NCBI RefSeq assembly: GCF_030408855.1
Contig: NZ_CP047358.1
Location: forward strand, 744,001-808,000
Source of the DNA: Corynebacterium glaucum
Lineage (GTDB): Bacteria; Actinomycetota; Actinomycetes; Mycobacteriales; Mycobacteriaceae
DNA length: 64,000 bases
Reading direction: 5' to 3'
Shown here piece after piece: positions 8,371 through 16,706 of this stretch. A model generated the notes under the pieces. It worked only from the letters and a program-made list of their open reading frames with translations. It ran no database searches and was not told the DNA's origin. Position numbers and translations under genes: made by a program. Position 1 is the first letter of the stretch. Each line of letters starts with the position of its first letter.

Positions 8371-9000
8371 CTACTTCGACTGCGGAATCGCGGAGTACCC
8401 GCCGCCGCTGAGCACCACCGTAAGCGGGTCGACCAACGATGCGGCAGCAACGGTCGCAGCATGCGTCTTTCGCAGCAGCACCAATACCGTGCCTTCCTCT
8501 CCCACGGTGACGATTCGCCCGCCCTCAGCGATCACTGCGGGGCCGTGGCCAATCACATCGACCCGTGCGCCGTGGTGCAGCATGGGCACGATGTCCGGCT
8601 CCGCGAGCGGCAACGGCACCATGGTGAAGTCCTCGCCGGGCGGCTCCTCGGCAACTAGCTGCGCAATCAGGTCGGGGCCAACAAGCCGGGTGGTGGTGAC
8701 CACCTCACCAGCCGATGCACCGGCAGCGAGGATCTGGCCTGTCGCCAACTCGCTTTCTTGAATCGCGTTCGCGGGCACCACGTTGCTGGGAAGGCGAGTG
8801 GTTGTCAGATCCTCTTCGGTGAGCACCGCCCCGGCTGCCACGGGCCGGGCAAAGATGAGCACTGAAGGGGCAGCCCGGTGGGCGTCGATAAGCATGCTCA
8901 ACCCCGCAACCACCACGAGCACAAAGGCGAGCACCCGCCGTATGACTGTGCTTCGGTGATGTCCGGGGTGCAGGAGGGCGTCAAAACGGGCGAGGTTCAT
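8371..9000 (-). CDS. SAF-domain protein with N-terminal membrane anchor (CpaB/RcpC-like)
   Basis: 209 residues. One membrane segment (RVLAFVLVVVAGLSMLI) is followed by a SAF domain: VLIFARPVAAGAVLTEEDL, then the loop-rich RLPSNVVPANAI and ATGQILAAGASAGEVVTTTR. SAF domains occur in Flp-pilus protein CpaB and in sialic-acid/antifreeze-like folds. No pilus genes are nearby, so the role is open. Conserved small SAF proteins at this position occur in corynebacteria and relatives. Confidence 0.75.
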   Translation of the reverse strand: MNLARFDALLHPGHHRSTVIRRVLAFVLVVVAGLSMLIDAHRAAPSVLIFARPVAAGAVLTEEDLTTTRLPSNVVPANAIQESELATGQILAAGASAGEVVTTTRLVGPDLIAQLVAEEPPGEDFTMVPLPLAEPDIVPMLHHGARVDVIGHGPAVIAEGGRIVTVGEEGTVLVLLRKTHAATVAAASLVDPLTVVLSGGGYSAIPQSK

Positions 9001-9034
9001 AAGGATTAGACGCGCGCCGAGCCGCCGCCGTTCC

Positions 9035-9634
9035 CTAGAGCGGGAAAAACCCCGAGGGGGTGATCACCGCATCGATGGGCGCGTCATGCGCTTCGTGCGG
9101 CACGGCAGCGACAAACTCTGTGTCATATACCACCGCGGCCACGGGCACATCCAGCCCCGCCAACGCTCGGTCGTAGTAGCCTGCGCCTTTGCCAAGTCGC
9201 AGGCCATGCTTATCGACGGCCATTGCCGGCGCGATCACCAGCGCGCACGCGCGCAGCACATTCGAGTTGAAGCGGGGCCCTTGCGGCTCGGTGATGCCGA
9301 GCGCGCCTTGGCGCTCCGCCTGCCCGTCTTGGGGTGTCGAGGCCCACGCGAGGACCCCGTCTGCCAGCGAAATCGGCAACCAAACGCTTTGAGCGTGGGC
9401 GTTGAGGCGGGCCGCGTAGTCCGCGGGGCCCGGCTCGGAAGGCAGGGGGTTATACGCTGCGATCGGCTGGTTCAAAGCGCCAAAGTGCGTCATTGCGGCG
9501 ATGGAATACGTCACAATTTCGGCGTCCAGTTGGGCCTTGCGCTCAGGCATGCGTTTCAGGGAGCTTCTGCCCTCGGCGACCTCGCGTCGGAGCTGGTCTT
9601 TTTCGGTTCCTGGTTTGCTCCGTTGTATGGCCAC
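9035..9634 (-). CDS. fthC: 5-formyltetrahydrofolate cyclo-ligase
   Basis: 199 residues. It matches the 5-FTHF cyclo-ligase/5,10-methenyl-THF synthetase family: N-terminal KDQLRREVAEGR helix, the central KHGLRLGKGAGYYDRAL motif that binds ATP and phosphate, and C-terminal PIDAVITPSGFFPL. It converts 5-formyl-THF to 5,10-methenyl-THF using ATP, salvaging folate. The GTG start at 9634 has AAAGG about 7 nt upstream. It is divergent from galU, with their promoters in about 65 bp. Confidence 0.92.
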   Translation of the reverse strand: MAIQRSKPGTEKDQLRREVAEGRSSLKRMPERKAQLDAEIVTYSIAAMTHFGALNQPIAAYNPLPSEPGPADYAARLNAHAQSVWLPISLADGVLAWASTPQDGQAERQGALGITEPQGPRFNSNVLRACALVIAPAMAVDKHGLRLGKGAGYYDRALAGLDVPVAAVVYDTEFVAAVPHEAHDAPIDAVITPSGFFPL

Positions 9635-9698
9635 CGGTATACCTTTCTGGTCGGGTCGGAAAGCGGAGAAGCCTCAATCACGGGTAGACTCCATGCCC

Positions 9699-10670
9699 AT
9701 GCGGAATTCTAAAGAGGAGTCTCAGCAGGCGGCGCATGGCGGTGTGCGGACGGTGGTCGTACCCGCGGCAGGAATGGGTACTCGGTTCTTGCCGGCGACC
9801 AAGACGGTTCCGAAGGAACTGCTTCCAGTTGTGGACACTCCGGGCATTGAGCTGATCGCGGAAGAGGCTGCTGATTTGGGGGCGGAGCGCCTGGTCATCG
9901 TGGTGGCTCCACAGAAGCAGGAAATCATGGACCACTTCGGTGAGTTCAATGTGCTGCAAAAGCGGCTACTCAACCGCGGTAAGGAGGAACAGGCGGAGAA
10001 AGTCAGCCGCGCCAACGAGCTGATTGACGCTGTCGCGGTGACCCAGGAGTCGCCGCTTGGTTTGGGCCATGCGGTTGGCTGTGCTGAGCCTGCGCTTGAC
10101 GCCGAGGAAGACGCCGTGGCCGTCATGCTGCCAGACGATTTGGTGCTGCCAATCGGTGTGATGGACAAGATGGTGCGCGTGCGCGAGGAGTTCGGCGGCT
10201 CCGTGCTGTGCGCATTCAACGTCACCCCGGATGAGGTGTACAACTACGGCGTGTTCGACGTCGAAGACGCTGAGCGCGATATTGAGGGCGTTGAGGTGAA
10301 AAAGGTCCGCGGCATGGTGGAAAAGCCTGCCAAGGAAGAAGCGCCGTCCACCCTCGTCGCAACCGGTCGCTACCTGCTGGACCGCGCGGTCTTTGACGCC
10401 CTGGGGCGCATCGAGCCGGGCAAGGGCGGCGAGCTGCAGCTCACTGACGCTATCGAGCTGATGATCCAGGAGGGGCATCCAGTGCACGTGGTGGTGCACC
10501 GCGGCAAGCGCCACGACCTGGGTAACCCTGGTGGTTACATCCCGGCAAACGTCGACTTCGGCCTTCGTGATGAGAAGTACGGACCTGCCCTCTACCCGGC
10601 ACTCAAGGAAATCCTCGCTGAATTTGAGGCGGAGCACCCGGAGGTGCTCGAGCGGGGGCAGCAGGGTTAA
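9699..10670 (+). CDS. galU: UTP-glucose-1-phosphate uridylyltransferase
   Basis: 323 residues. The nucleotidyltransferase signature is intact: VVVPAAGMGTRFLPATKT followed by VPKELLPVVDTPGIE, and later VLPDD-type metal and substrate loops (MLPDDLVLP). It makes UDP-glucose for cell-wall glycans, trehalose and, if the sqdB call below is right, UDP-sulfoquinovose. The start at 9699 is preferred to 9693 because TAGACT (9685-9690) sits 8 nt before it. It is first in a probable operon galU-glp-rimJ-glpR. Confidence 0.95.
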   Translation: MRNSKEESQQAAHGGVRTVVVPAAGMGTRFLPATKTVPKELLPVVDTPGIELIAEEAADLGAERLVIVVAPQKQEIMDHFGEFNVLQKRLLNRGKEEQAEKVSRANELIDAVAVTQESPLGLGHAVGCAEPALDAEEDAVAVMLPDDLVLPIGVMDKMVRVREEFGGSVLCAFNVTPDEVYNYGVFDVEDAERDIEGVEVKKVRGMVEKPAKEEAPSTLVATGRYLLDRAVFDALGRIEPGKGGELQLTDAIELMIQEGHPVHVVVHRGKRHDLGNPGGYIPANVDFGLRDEKYGPALYPALKEILAEFEAEHPEVLERGQQG

Positions 10671-10688
10671 GCGAGAAACCACGACCCA

Positions 10689-11978
10689 ATGCGCAGCGTT
10701 GACGAGCAGCTTGAGATAGTGATCGATGCGGCGGTGACACCGGAACCGGTCCGCGTCGGGATTTCTGATGCGCTCGGACTGATGTGTGCCGAGGAGATCG
10801 CCGCGACAAAGTCGCTTCCTGGTTTCCACCAAGCTGCTGTCGACGGGTACGCGGTGCGTGCCGTGGATGTCGGCGGTTCCGCAGGGTTGCGCCGGCCGGA
10901 GCCGCGCGACGACGAGGGCGGTGCTGAAACCCCTTCGGCCTCGCGGGACCACACTCTGCCGGTGGTAGGCGAGGTAGCCGCAGGTTCGCAAAAGCCGCTC
11001 CGCCTCCAACCGAAGCAGGCAGTTCGCGTGGCCACCGGCGCGCCGCTGCCTACGTTGGCCGATGCTGTGCTGCCACTTGAGTGGTCGGACCGCGGGCGCA
11101 AACGCATGACGCCGACGCGTCCAGTTGGCTCCGGTGACTTCGTTCGCCGTCCGGGGGATGACATTCAGCCCGGAGACATCGCAGTGCGTCAAGGGGCTGT
11201 GCTCGGCCCCGCACAGATCGGCCTCGTCGCCGCCACCGGGCGGGACAAAGTGCTGGTCTACCCGCGCCCGCGCGTGACGGTCATGAGCTACGGGCTCGAA
11301 CTTGTCGACGTCGAACGTGACCCCGGATTGGGCCAGGTCTACGACGTAGCTTCCTACGTGGTAGCGGCAGTCGCCGAAGAAGCCGGTGCCGATGTCAACC
11401 GCGTGGGCATCATCAACGCGGAACCGCGCCGCCTCGCTGAGGTGATCGCTGGCCACGTTTCGCGCAGCGAACTGGTCATCATTACCGGCGCGGTGGGCGG
11501 CTCAGGTTCGGACGCCGTGCAGGATGTGCTCCGCGAACTCGGTGAGGTGGATACCACGCGAGTGGCTATGCACCCCGGCTCCGTCCAAGGGTTCGGACTC
11601 TTGGGCGACGAGCGCATCCCGGCCTTTTTGCTGCCGTCGAACGCGGTTTCGGCGTTGATCATCGCAGAAACGATTATCCGTCCAGTGATCCGCGAGTCGC
11701 TGGGGAAGAAGGCGACCGGTCGACGCGCGGTGCGCGCACGTTCGCTGCGGGCGATTGACTCCATCGGCGGGCGCCGCGGGTACGTCCGAGCTCGCCTCAT
11801 GCGCGACGCTGACACCGGGGACTACCTGGTAGAAAGCCTCGGCGGGGTAGGCGGGGCACCGGCGCACCTGCTCGCAGGTTTCGCCGAAGCCAACGCGATG
11901 ATTCGACTGCCTGAAGGCGTGACTCAGGTGCGTCCGGGCGAGATCGTCGATGTCGAGTTCTTACAACAACGGTCATAG
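10689..11978 (+). CDS. glp: Gephyrin/MoeA-like protein Glp (cell division)
   Basis: 429 residues with the full MoeA/gephyrin fold: N-terminal FHQAAVDGYAVRAVDVGG, a domain II insertion, the MoCF domain with VIITGAVGGSGSDAVQDV, and the C-terminal beta domain. In C. glutamicum the MoeA homologue in this galU-rimJ context is Glp, a repurposed gephyrin-like protein that binds FtsZ and a membrane receptor (GlpR). Consistent with repurposing, the usual SGGVSVG active-site loop reads TGAVGGSGSD here, although the Asp is kept. It could alternatively retain molybdenum insertase activity; the downstream GlpR-like gene favours the division role. Confidence 0.8.
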   Translation: MRSVDEQLEIVIDAAVTPEPVRVGISDALGLMCAEEIAATKSLPGFHQAAVDGYAVRAVDVGGSAGLRRPEPRDDEGGAETPSASRDHTLPVVGEVAAGSQKPLRLQPKQAVRVATGAPLPTLADAVLPLEWSDRGRKRMTPTRPVGSGDFVRRPGDDIQPGDIAVRQGAVLGPAQIGLVAATGRDKVLVYPRPRVTVMSYGLELVDVERDPGLGQVYDVASYVVAAVAEEAGADVNRVGIINAEPRRLAEVIAGHVSRSELVIITGAVGGSGSDAVQDVLRELGEVDTTRVAMHPGSVQGFGLLGDERIPAFLLPSNAVSALIIAETIIRPVIRESLGKKATGRRAVRARSLRAIDSIGGRRGYVRARLMRDADTGDYLVESLGGVGGAPAHLLAGFAEANAMIRLPEGVTQVRPGEIVDVEFLQQRS

Positions 11979-11987
11979 CGTGCGTTA

Positions 11988-12647
11988 ATGCTCGACCGTT
12001 TCATCGCTCCTTTCCGCGCACCGACTCCAGGCTGGCCCGAAACCACGCCAGCGGTGCGCATTCGCGACGGTGCCAGCGTGCAGCTGCGGCCGCTGGCAAG
12101 CTCCGACGGCGAAGCCTGGAGCCACATGCGCCTGCATGATGAATCGTGGCTCAAACCCGTCGAGCCCACCACACACGGCACCTGGTGGGAGGCGCACTCC
12201 CACGCCTCCTGGCGCAACAACTGGCTGAACCTTCGGCGTCTGGCCTACGACGGCACAGTGGTGCCCATGGTCATCGAGGTGAACCGTGAGTTCGCCGGTC
12301 AGGTCACGTTGGGCAACATTCAGCACGGGGCCGTGGGGGAGTGCTGGATCGGCTACTGGGTGTTTTCGCCGTACATGGGCCGCGGCGTCGCAACTGCAGC
12401 CTGTGCTCTCGGCACCGACCACGCCATCCACCGCGTTGGCATGCACCGCGTCACCGCGACGTACCTGCCCTATAACCCAGCATCGGGCCGAGTGCTTCGA
12501 TCCTGCGGATACCGGGAGGAAGGGTTCATGCGCCGCAACCTCCATATCAACGGTGAATGGCGTGACCACCACTTCGTCGCTCTTAATGCCGAGGATTACC
12601 CGACGACGGCGGTGGAGCGTCTCGCCGCCGCGGGCCGGATCCGCTAA
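11988..12647 (+). CDS. rimJ: RimJ-like GNAT N-acetyltransferase
   Basis: 219 residues. The RimJ/RimL-type GNAT fold is recognisable: VRIRDGASVQLRPLASSDGE at the start, the acetyl-CoA loop region WIGYWVFSPYMGRGVATAAC, then NPASGRVLRSCGYREEGFMR. It likely acetylates a protein N-terminus (RimJ acts on ribosomal S5), but the substrate is not shown here. It starts 9 nt after glp in the same operon; galU-moeA1-rimJ is also the order in M. tuberculosis. Confidence 0.88.
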   Translation: MLDRFIAPFRAPTPGWPETTPAVRIRDGASVQLRPLASSDGEAWSHMRLHDESWLKPVEPTTHGTWWEAHSHASWRNNWLNLRRLAYDGTVVPMVIEVNREFAGQVTLGNIQHGAVGECWIGYWVFSPYMGRGVATAACALGTDHAIHRVGMHRVTATYLPYNPASGRVLRSCGYREEGFMRRNLHINGEWRDHHFVALNAEDYPTTAVERLAAAGRIR

Positions 12648-12771
12648 AGCACGCATTATTCAGGCAATTCATGGGTTGTTAACCGGCGCGCCGGGTTCGT
12701 TGCCAAGCATGGCCCCGTTAGCGTTGGGCACAACTTTGATGAACTTTGTCGAGGAAAGGTGGCACGTCCTT

Positions 12772-14037
12772 ATGGGCAGCCCGAGCCTGATCATTCTGCT
12801 GATCGTCGTCGTGTGGGTGATTGTTCTCGCCCCGCTCGCGTTCGGAAACAACAAGCCGATCCGCCGCTCCGGCCAGGGCTACGAGGAGACCCGCGTGCTC
12901 CACGAAGGCGGCACCATGCCAATGGTCGAGCGTCGCCGCCCCAAGCTCACGGCTGCTGATGTGCACCACTACGAGGCTTCGGAGGACGAGGACTACGAGC
13001 TTGTCGAGGCAGTTTCGGATGAGGAGCAAGTGCTTATCGACGACACCTCCGCGAGCATGAAGACCCTCATCTCCAGGACTGCCGGCGTGAGCCGGAAGCT
13101 CGCTCCCAATGTGATCGAGGCTGATGAGGTCGAGGAGGTCAAGGAAGCCGAGGCGGCCGAGGGTGCCGAGGGTGCCGAGGGCACTGTTGAATCCAACGAG
13201 GTCGAGGCTCCGGCGGCAGGTGGCTCCACTGCCTACTCGGTGCTGCAGGCGCAGGCGGAAGACTCGGACGAAGACGAAGACGAAGACGAAGCGCAGGCGG
13301 AGTACGAGCTGGCTGAGTCCTACCTTGCACCCGCTGACTTCGGATACGTCTCAGAAGAGGCATCGGCCGCGGCTGAGGATCAGGCTGTCGTGCTCGAACA
13401 TGGAGAGACTGACACCGAGGACAACGCGGCGGATTCGGACATCGAGGTGGCTGCGGATGCCGATACTTCGAGCGTCGAACTCGAGGACGCCGACATTGCA
13501 TTCGCCGAAGCTCGCAAGGGCCGCGGCGGCTACGATCCGCAGCGTGATGCGCTCACCCGCGCTGACCGGCTCAAGCGCCGCAAGATCACGTTCATCTCGC
13601 TCCTGGCGGCATCCGCGATCACGCTTATAGCGGCGCTCATCGTCGGTGGTTGGATGTGGGTGCTGCCTGCGATCACTGTCGGTCTGACGCTGTGGTTCAT
13701 GGTCGCGCTGCGCCGCGTAGTCAAGCAAGAGCAGGAACTGCGCGCCCGCCGGATGCGCCAGCTGCGCCGCGCCCGCCTGGGTGTGGACACCGAGGACCGT
13801 CCTGCCATCGTGGAGCGGCAGCGCTACCGTGCCGGTGCCGTCATCATGGACCTTGATGATGAGAGCCCGGACTTCGACCACCTGCCGCGCTACCGTCAGG
13901 CCGAGCCGGAGTACGGCACCATCGAGCGCGAGCGCCGCGTGCCTGTTCGAGTCGGCGGCCGTTACGACGATTTTGGCGATGACGACAGTTACGACGACTA
14001 CGAGAGCTACGGCGATTTCGGCGACCGCGCCAGCTAG
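12772..14037 (+). CDS. glpR: Acidic membrane protein, GlpR-like receptor of Glp
   Basis: 421 residues. An N-terminal membrane segment (SLIILLIVVVWVIVLAPLAF, about 5-24) leads into a long, very acidic and probably disordered region (about 60-235, rich in Glu/Asp/Ala). Two close membrane segments follow at about 268-312, then a basic helix (RARRMRQLRRARLG) and an acidic Asp/Tyr tail. This architecture and the position after rimJ match the C. glutamicum membrane receptor that recruits Glp to division sites. The ATG at 12772 has AGGAAAGGTGG about 8 nt upstream. In-frame upstream codons lack such a site. Confidence 0.75.
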   Translation: MGSPSLIILLIVVVWVIVLAPLAFGNNKPIRRSGQGYEETRVLHEGGTMPMVERRRPKLTAADVHHYEASEDEDYELVEAVSDEEQVLIDDTSASMKTLISRTAGVSRKLAPNVIEADEVEEVKEAEAAEGAEGAEGTVESNEVEAPAAGGSTAYSVLQAQAEDSDEDEDEDEAQAEYELAESYLAPADFGYVSEEASAAAEDQAVVLEHGETDTEDNAADSDIEVAADADTSSVELEDADIAFAEARKGRGGYDPQRDALTRADRLKRRKITFISLLAASAITLIAALIVGGWMWVLPAITVGLTLWFMVALRRVVKQEQELRARRMRQLRRARLGVDTEDRPAIVERQRYRAGAVIMDLDDESPDFDHLPRYRQAEPEYGTIERERRVPVRVGGRYDDFGDDDSYDDYESYGDFGDRAS

Positions 14038-14070
14038 GGCTACGTCGTTAGTCCAGCTCAGCCTGGCGAT

Positions 14071-14099
14071 TTAACAGTTGCGTGGGAGGGGAGTAACCT
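14071..14099 (+). promoter_or_regulatory. Promoter of tRNA-Ala
   Basis: TTAACA (14071-14076), a 17-bp spacer and TAACCT (14094-14099) sit 12 nt before the first base of the tRNA, a good sigma-70-type match. Confidence 0.7.
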
Positions 14100-14111
14100 C
14101 ACTTCCCACAC

Positions 14112-14184
14112 GGGGCTATAGCTCAGTTGGTAGAGCGTTGCGTTCGCAATGCAAAGGCCAGGGGTTCGATTCCCCTTAGCTCCA
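14112..14184 (+). tRNA. tRNA-Ala (anticodon CGC)
   Basis: 73 nt folding into a complete cloverleaf. The acceptor arm GGGGCTA pairs with TAGCTCC, the D arm is GCTC/GAGC, the anticodon stem TTGCG/TGCAA holds the loop TTCGCAA, and the T arm is AGGGG/CCCCT with TTCGATT. A73 is present and no CCA is encoded. Anticodon CGC reads GCG alanine codons, which are frequent in this genome. Confidence 0.96.
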
Positions 14185-14187
14185 CTT

Positions 14188-14484
14188 CTAGGATTTCAGC
14201 ATCCGGGCAATTGCCTCGGATGCTTCCTTTATTTTGAGCTCGGCACCCTCGCCGCTGTTCACGGCCTCGGTGACGCAGTGCTTGAGGTGGTCTTGCAGTA
14301 GCGCCACAGCGACGTTCTCCAGCGCGGAATTGACCGCGCTGATCTGCGTGAGGATGTCGATGCAGTACTTCTCTTCCTCAATCATTCGCTGCAAACCTCT
14401 GGTTTGGCCCTCAATGCGCTTGAGCCGGGCGAGGTAGCGGTCCTTGTCGCTGATGTAGCCGTAGTGTTCGGACGTAGATGACAT
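14188..14484 (-). CDS. csoR: CsoR-family copper-sensing repressor
   Basis: 98 residues, all-helical DUF156 family. The Cu(I) ligands have exact CsoR spacing: Cys41, His66 and Cys70 (in KYCIDILTQ and LLQDHLKHC). Conserved RLKRIEGQTRGLQRMIEE lies in helix 1. Apo-protein binds DNA and releases it on Cu(I). It lies 7 nt downstream of the copper ATPase gene, so it is in the same transcript and probably autoregulated through the operator at 16645-16663. Confidence 0.94.
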   Translation of the reverse strand: MSSTSEHYGYISDKDRYLARLKRIEGQTRGLQRMIEEEKYCIDILTQISAVNSALENVAVALLQDHLKHCVTEAVNSGEGAELKIKEASEAIARMLKS

Positions 14485-14491
14485 GGTCTAC

Positions 14492-16633
14492 CTATGCATT
14501 CTCGAGAAGCTGGGCGGTGCTGGCTTCGGGGTTGAGATCGAGGCGGCGCAGCAACTGGGCGTTCAGCGCCACAATCACCGTGGATGCGGACATGAGGATT
14601 GCTCCCACGCTCATCGGCATCACAAAGCCGATGGGTGCGAGCACACCAGCTGCGAGCGGCACAGCCGCGAGGTTGTATCCCGCTGCCCACCACAAGTTCT
14701 GTTGCATCTTCTTGTAGGTTTCGCGGGACAAGTCGATGACGGACAGTACCGAGCGCGGATCCGAGGACGCCAGAATGACGCCTGCGGAGCCGATTGCCAC
14801 ATCGGTGCCCGCGCCGATGGCGATGCCGACGTCGGCTTGCGCCAGGGAGGGGGCATCGTTGACACCGTCGCCGACCATGGCCACTGTGCGACCCTCTCGC
14901 AGCAGCTCCTCGACCTTCGCGGCCTTGTCCTCGGGGCGCACTCCCGCGTAGACGCGGTCGATGCCGAGTTCTGCCGCGACGCTCTCGGCGACAGCTTCGG
15001 CATCGCCGGTGATCATCACGACCTCGATGCCGGCTGCGTGGAGCGCCTTGACCGCGTCGAAGGACGCTTCCCGGATCTTGTCGGCGAGGCGCAGGGCGCC
15101 GATAACGTGGCCGTCGGCAAGCACATGCAAGATGATTGCCCCCTCCTCCCGCCAGGTGCTGGCGACCTTGAGTTCGTCGGCGCTGCGCTCCTCGAGGAGG
15201 TACGGGCCGCCGACCTCGATGACGGTGCCGTCGACCGTGGCGCGCACGCCGACTGCTGGGGAGGAGGAGAAGTCGCTGGCGCGGGGAACCTCAAGCTGCT
15301 GTTCTTCGGCGGCGCTGACGATCGCGCGGGCCAGCGGGTGCTCACTGTCGGACTCAGCCGCGGCGGCGAGGGCGAGCAGTTCGTTGTCGCTGTAACCCTC
15401 GACGGGTTCAAGCGCGGTGACGGTGGGTTCGCCCTGCGTCAGGGTGCCGGTCTTGTCAAAGAGCACCGCGTCGACGTTTCGCATCGATTCGAGCGCGAGG
15501 CGGTCCTTGATCAGCACGCCGGCGCGGGCGGCACGCTCCGTCGCAATCGAGACAACCAGCGGGATGGCAAGGCCGAGTGCGTGCGGGCAAGCGATGACCA
15601 TCACGGTGATGGTGCGCTCGACTGCCTCATCGGGCCGGCCGAGGAAGCTCCAGACCACCGCAGTGATCACGGCAGCGCCGATGGTGAACCAGAACAGCCA
15701 GCCAGCAGCGGTATCAGCGAGGCGCTGGGCGCGTGACGACGACGCCTGCGCATCCGAGACTAACTTTTGGATCCCGGCGAGCGCGGTGTCGTCGCCGGTG
15801 GCGGTCACCTCAACGCGCAAGCCCGAATCGGTCGCGATCGTGCCAGCCACAACGTGCTCACCCGTTTCGCGGCGCACGGTTTTCGACTCGCCGGTGACCA
15901 TGGACTCATCCATTGCAGCGCTGCCTTCGACAATCACGCCGTCTGCTGGGATCGAGGAACCGGGGCGGACGATGACCACGTCGCCGACCTCAAGTTCTGC
16001 CGGGGCGACCTTGACCACCTCGTCGCCGTCGACCTTTTCCGCCTCGTCCGGGAGTAGCGCCGCGAGCGAGTCGAGCGCTGAGGTGGTCTGCGCGAGCGAG
16101 CGCATCTCGATCCAGTGCCCCAGCAGCATGATCACCACAAGCATGGCGAGTTCCCACCAGAAGTCCAAGGTGTGCGGCAGCACCCCGAGGCTGGACAGCC
16201 ACGACGCCACGAAGGCGACGGTGATGGCGAGCCCGATGAGCAGCATCATGCCGGGTTGGCGCTGGCGGATCTCATCCACCGCGCCGGTGAGGAACGGCCA
16301 GCCACCCCAGAAGTAGATCACCGTACCGAGCAGAGGCGAGACCCACGGCACCCAGGAAGCGTCAGGGAGGGAGTAGCCAATCAGGTCGGCGAACATTGCG
16401 TTGAAGCCGACGACTGGGATGGAGAGCACCAGCATGATCCAGAACAGGCGGCGGAACTGGGCGACGTGGTCCCCGTGGCCGCCATGTCCACCGTGGCCGT
16501 GATGGCCGCCGTGGCCGCTGTGGCCACCGTGACCGCCATGCTCCTCATGGTGCTCGTGATCGTGGTGTTGATTGTCGTCGTGATCTTGGTGGTGCGCGTG
16601 CGTTTGTACTTCGCGCGTGTCGTGGTCATGCAT
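14492..16633 (-). CDS. copB: CopB-type (P1B-3) heavy-metal P-type ATPase
   Basis: 713 residues. The N-terminus is extremely His-rich (about residues 2-58, runs such as HHDHEHHEEHGG and repeats of HGG), a metal-binding tail. Membrane helices follow. The translocation motif is Cys-Pro-His (VMVIACPHALGLAIP), diagnostic of CopB rather than CopA (CPC). Also present are MDESMVTGES, the phosphorylated DKTGTLTQG and MVGDGVNDAPSLAQADVG. It exports copper from the cytoplasm. The start at 16633 is supported by a -10 (TATATG) 9 nt upstream that lies within the CsoR box, so the mRNA is nearly leaderless. Confidence 0.93.
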   Translation of the reverse strand: MHDHDTREVQTHAHHQDHDDNQHHDHEHHEEHGGHGGHSGHGGHHGHGGHGGHGDHVAQFRRLFWIMLVLSIPVVGFNAMFADLIGYSLPDASWVPWVSPLLGTVIYFWGGWPFLTGAVDEIRQRQPGMMLLIGLAITVAFVASWLSSLGVLPHTLDFWWELAMLVVIMLLGHWIEMRSLAQTTSALDSLAALLPDEAEKVDGDEVVKVAPAELEVGDVVIVRPGSSIPADGVIVEGSAAMDESMVTGESKTVRRETGEHVVAGTIATDSGLRVEVTATGDDTALAGIQKLVSDAQASSSRAQRLADTAAGWLFWFTIGAAVITAVVWSFLGRPDEAVERTITVMVIACPHALGLAIPLVVSIATERAARAGVLIKDRLALESMRNVDAVLFDKTGTLTQGEPTVTALEPVEGYSDNELLALAAAAESDSEHPLARAIVSAAEEQQLEVPRASDFSSSPAVGVRATVDGTVIEVGGPYLLEERSADELKVASTWREEGAIILHVLADGHVIGALRLADKIREASFDAVKALHAAGIEVVMITGDAEAVAESVAAELGIDRVYAGVRPEDKAAKVEELLREGRTVAMVGDGVNDAPSLAQADVGIAIGAGTDVAIGSAGVILASSDPRSVLSVIDLSRETYKKMQQNLWWAAGYNLAAVPLAAGVLAPIGFVMPMSVGAILMSASTVIVALNAQLLRRLDLNPEASTAQLLENA

Positions 16634-16644
16634 GATTCCGACCA

Positions 16645-16663
16645 TATACCCCTGGGGGGTATA
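16645..16663. promoter_or_regulatory. CsoR operator between copB and the CDF-like gene
   Basis: TATACCCC (16645-16652), a 3-nt spacer and GGGGTATA (16656-16663) form a perfect 8-bp-arm palindrome of the GTATACCCnnnnGGGTATAC type recognised by CsoR. It overlaps the copB -10 and lies about 44 nt before the divergent gene's GTG. Confidence 0.88.
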
Positions 16664-16706
16664 CCTCAAGGGTGTTTGTTCTCACGATGGGGTAGCATGC
16701 GCACGC

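Noticed and set aside
9966..11456. Long open frame on the minus strand opposite galU/glp
   Set aside because: It is the antisense shadow of two well-identified genes; high GC keeps stops rare. No domain or plausible start was seen.
13124..13630. Lys/Thr/Arg repeat frame inside glpR
   Set aside because: Alternative frame of the GAAGAC-rich acidic stretch; low-complexity artefact.
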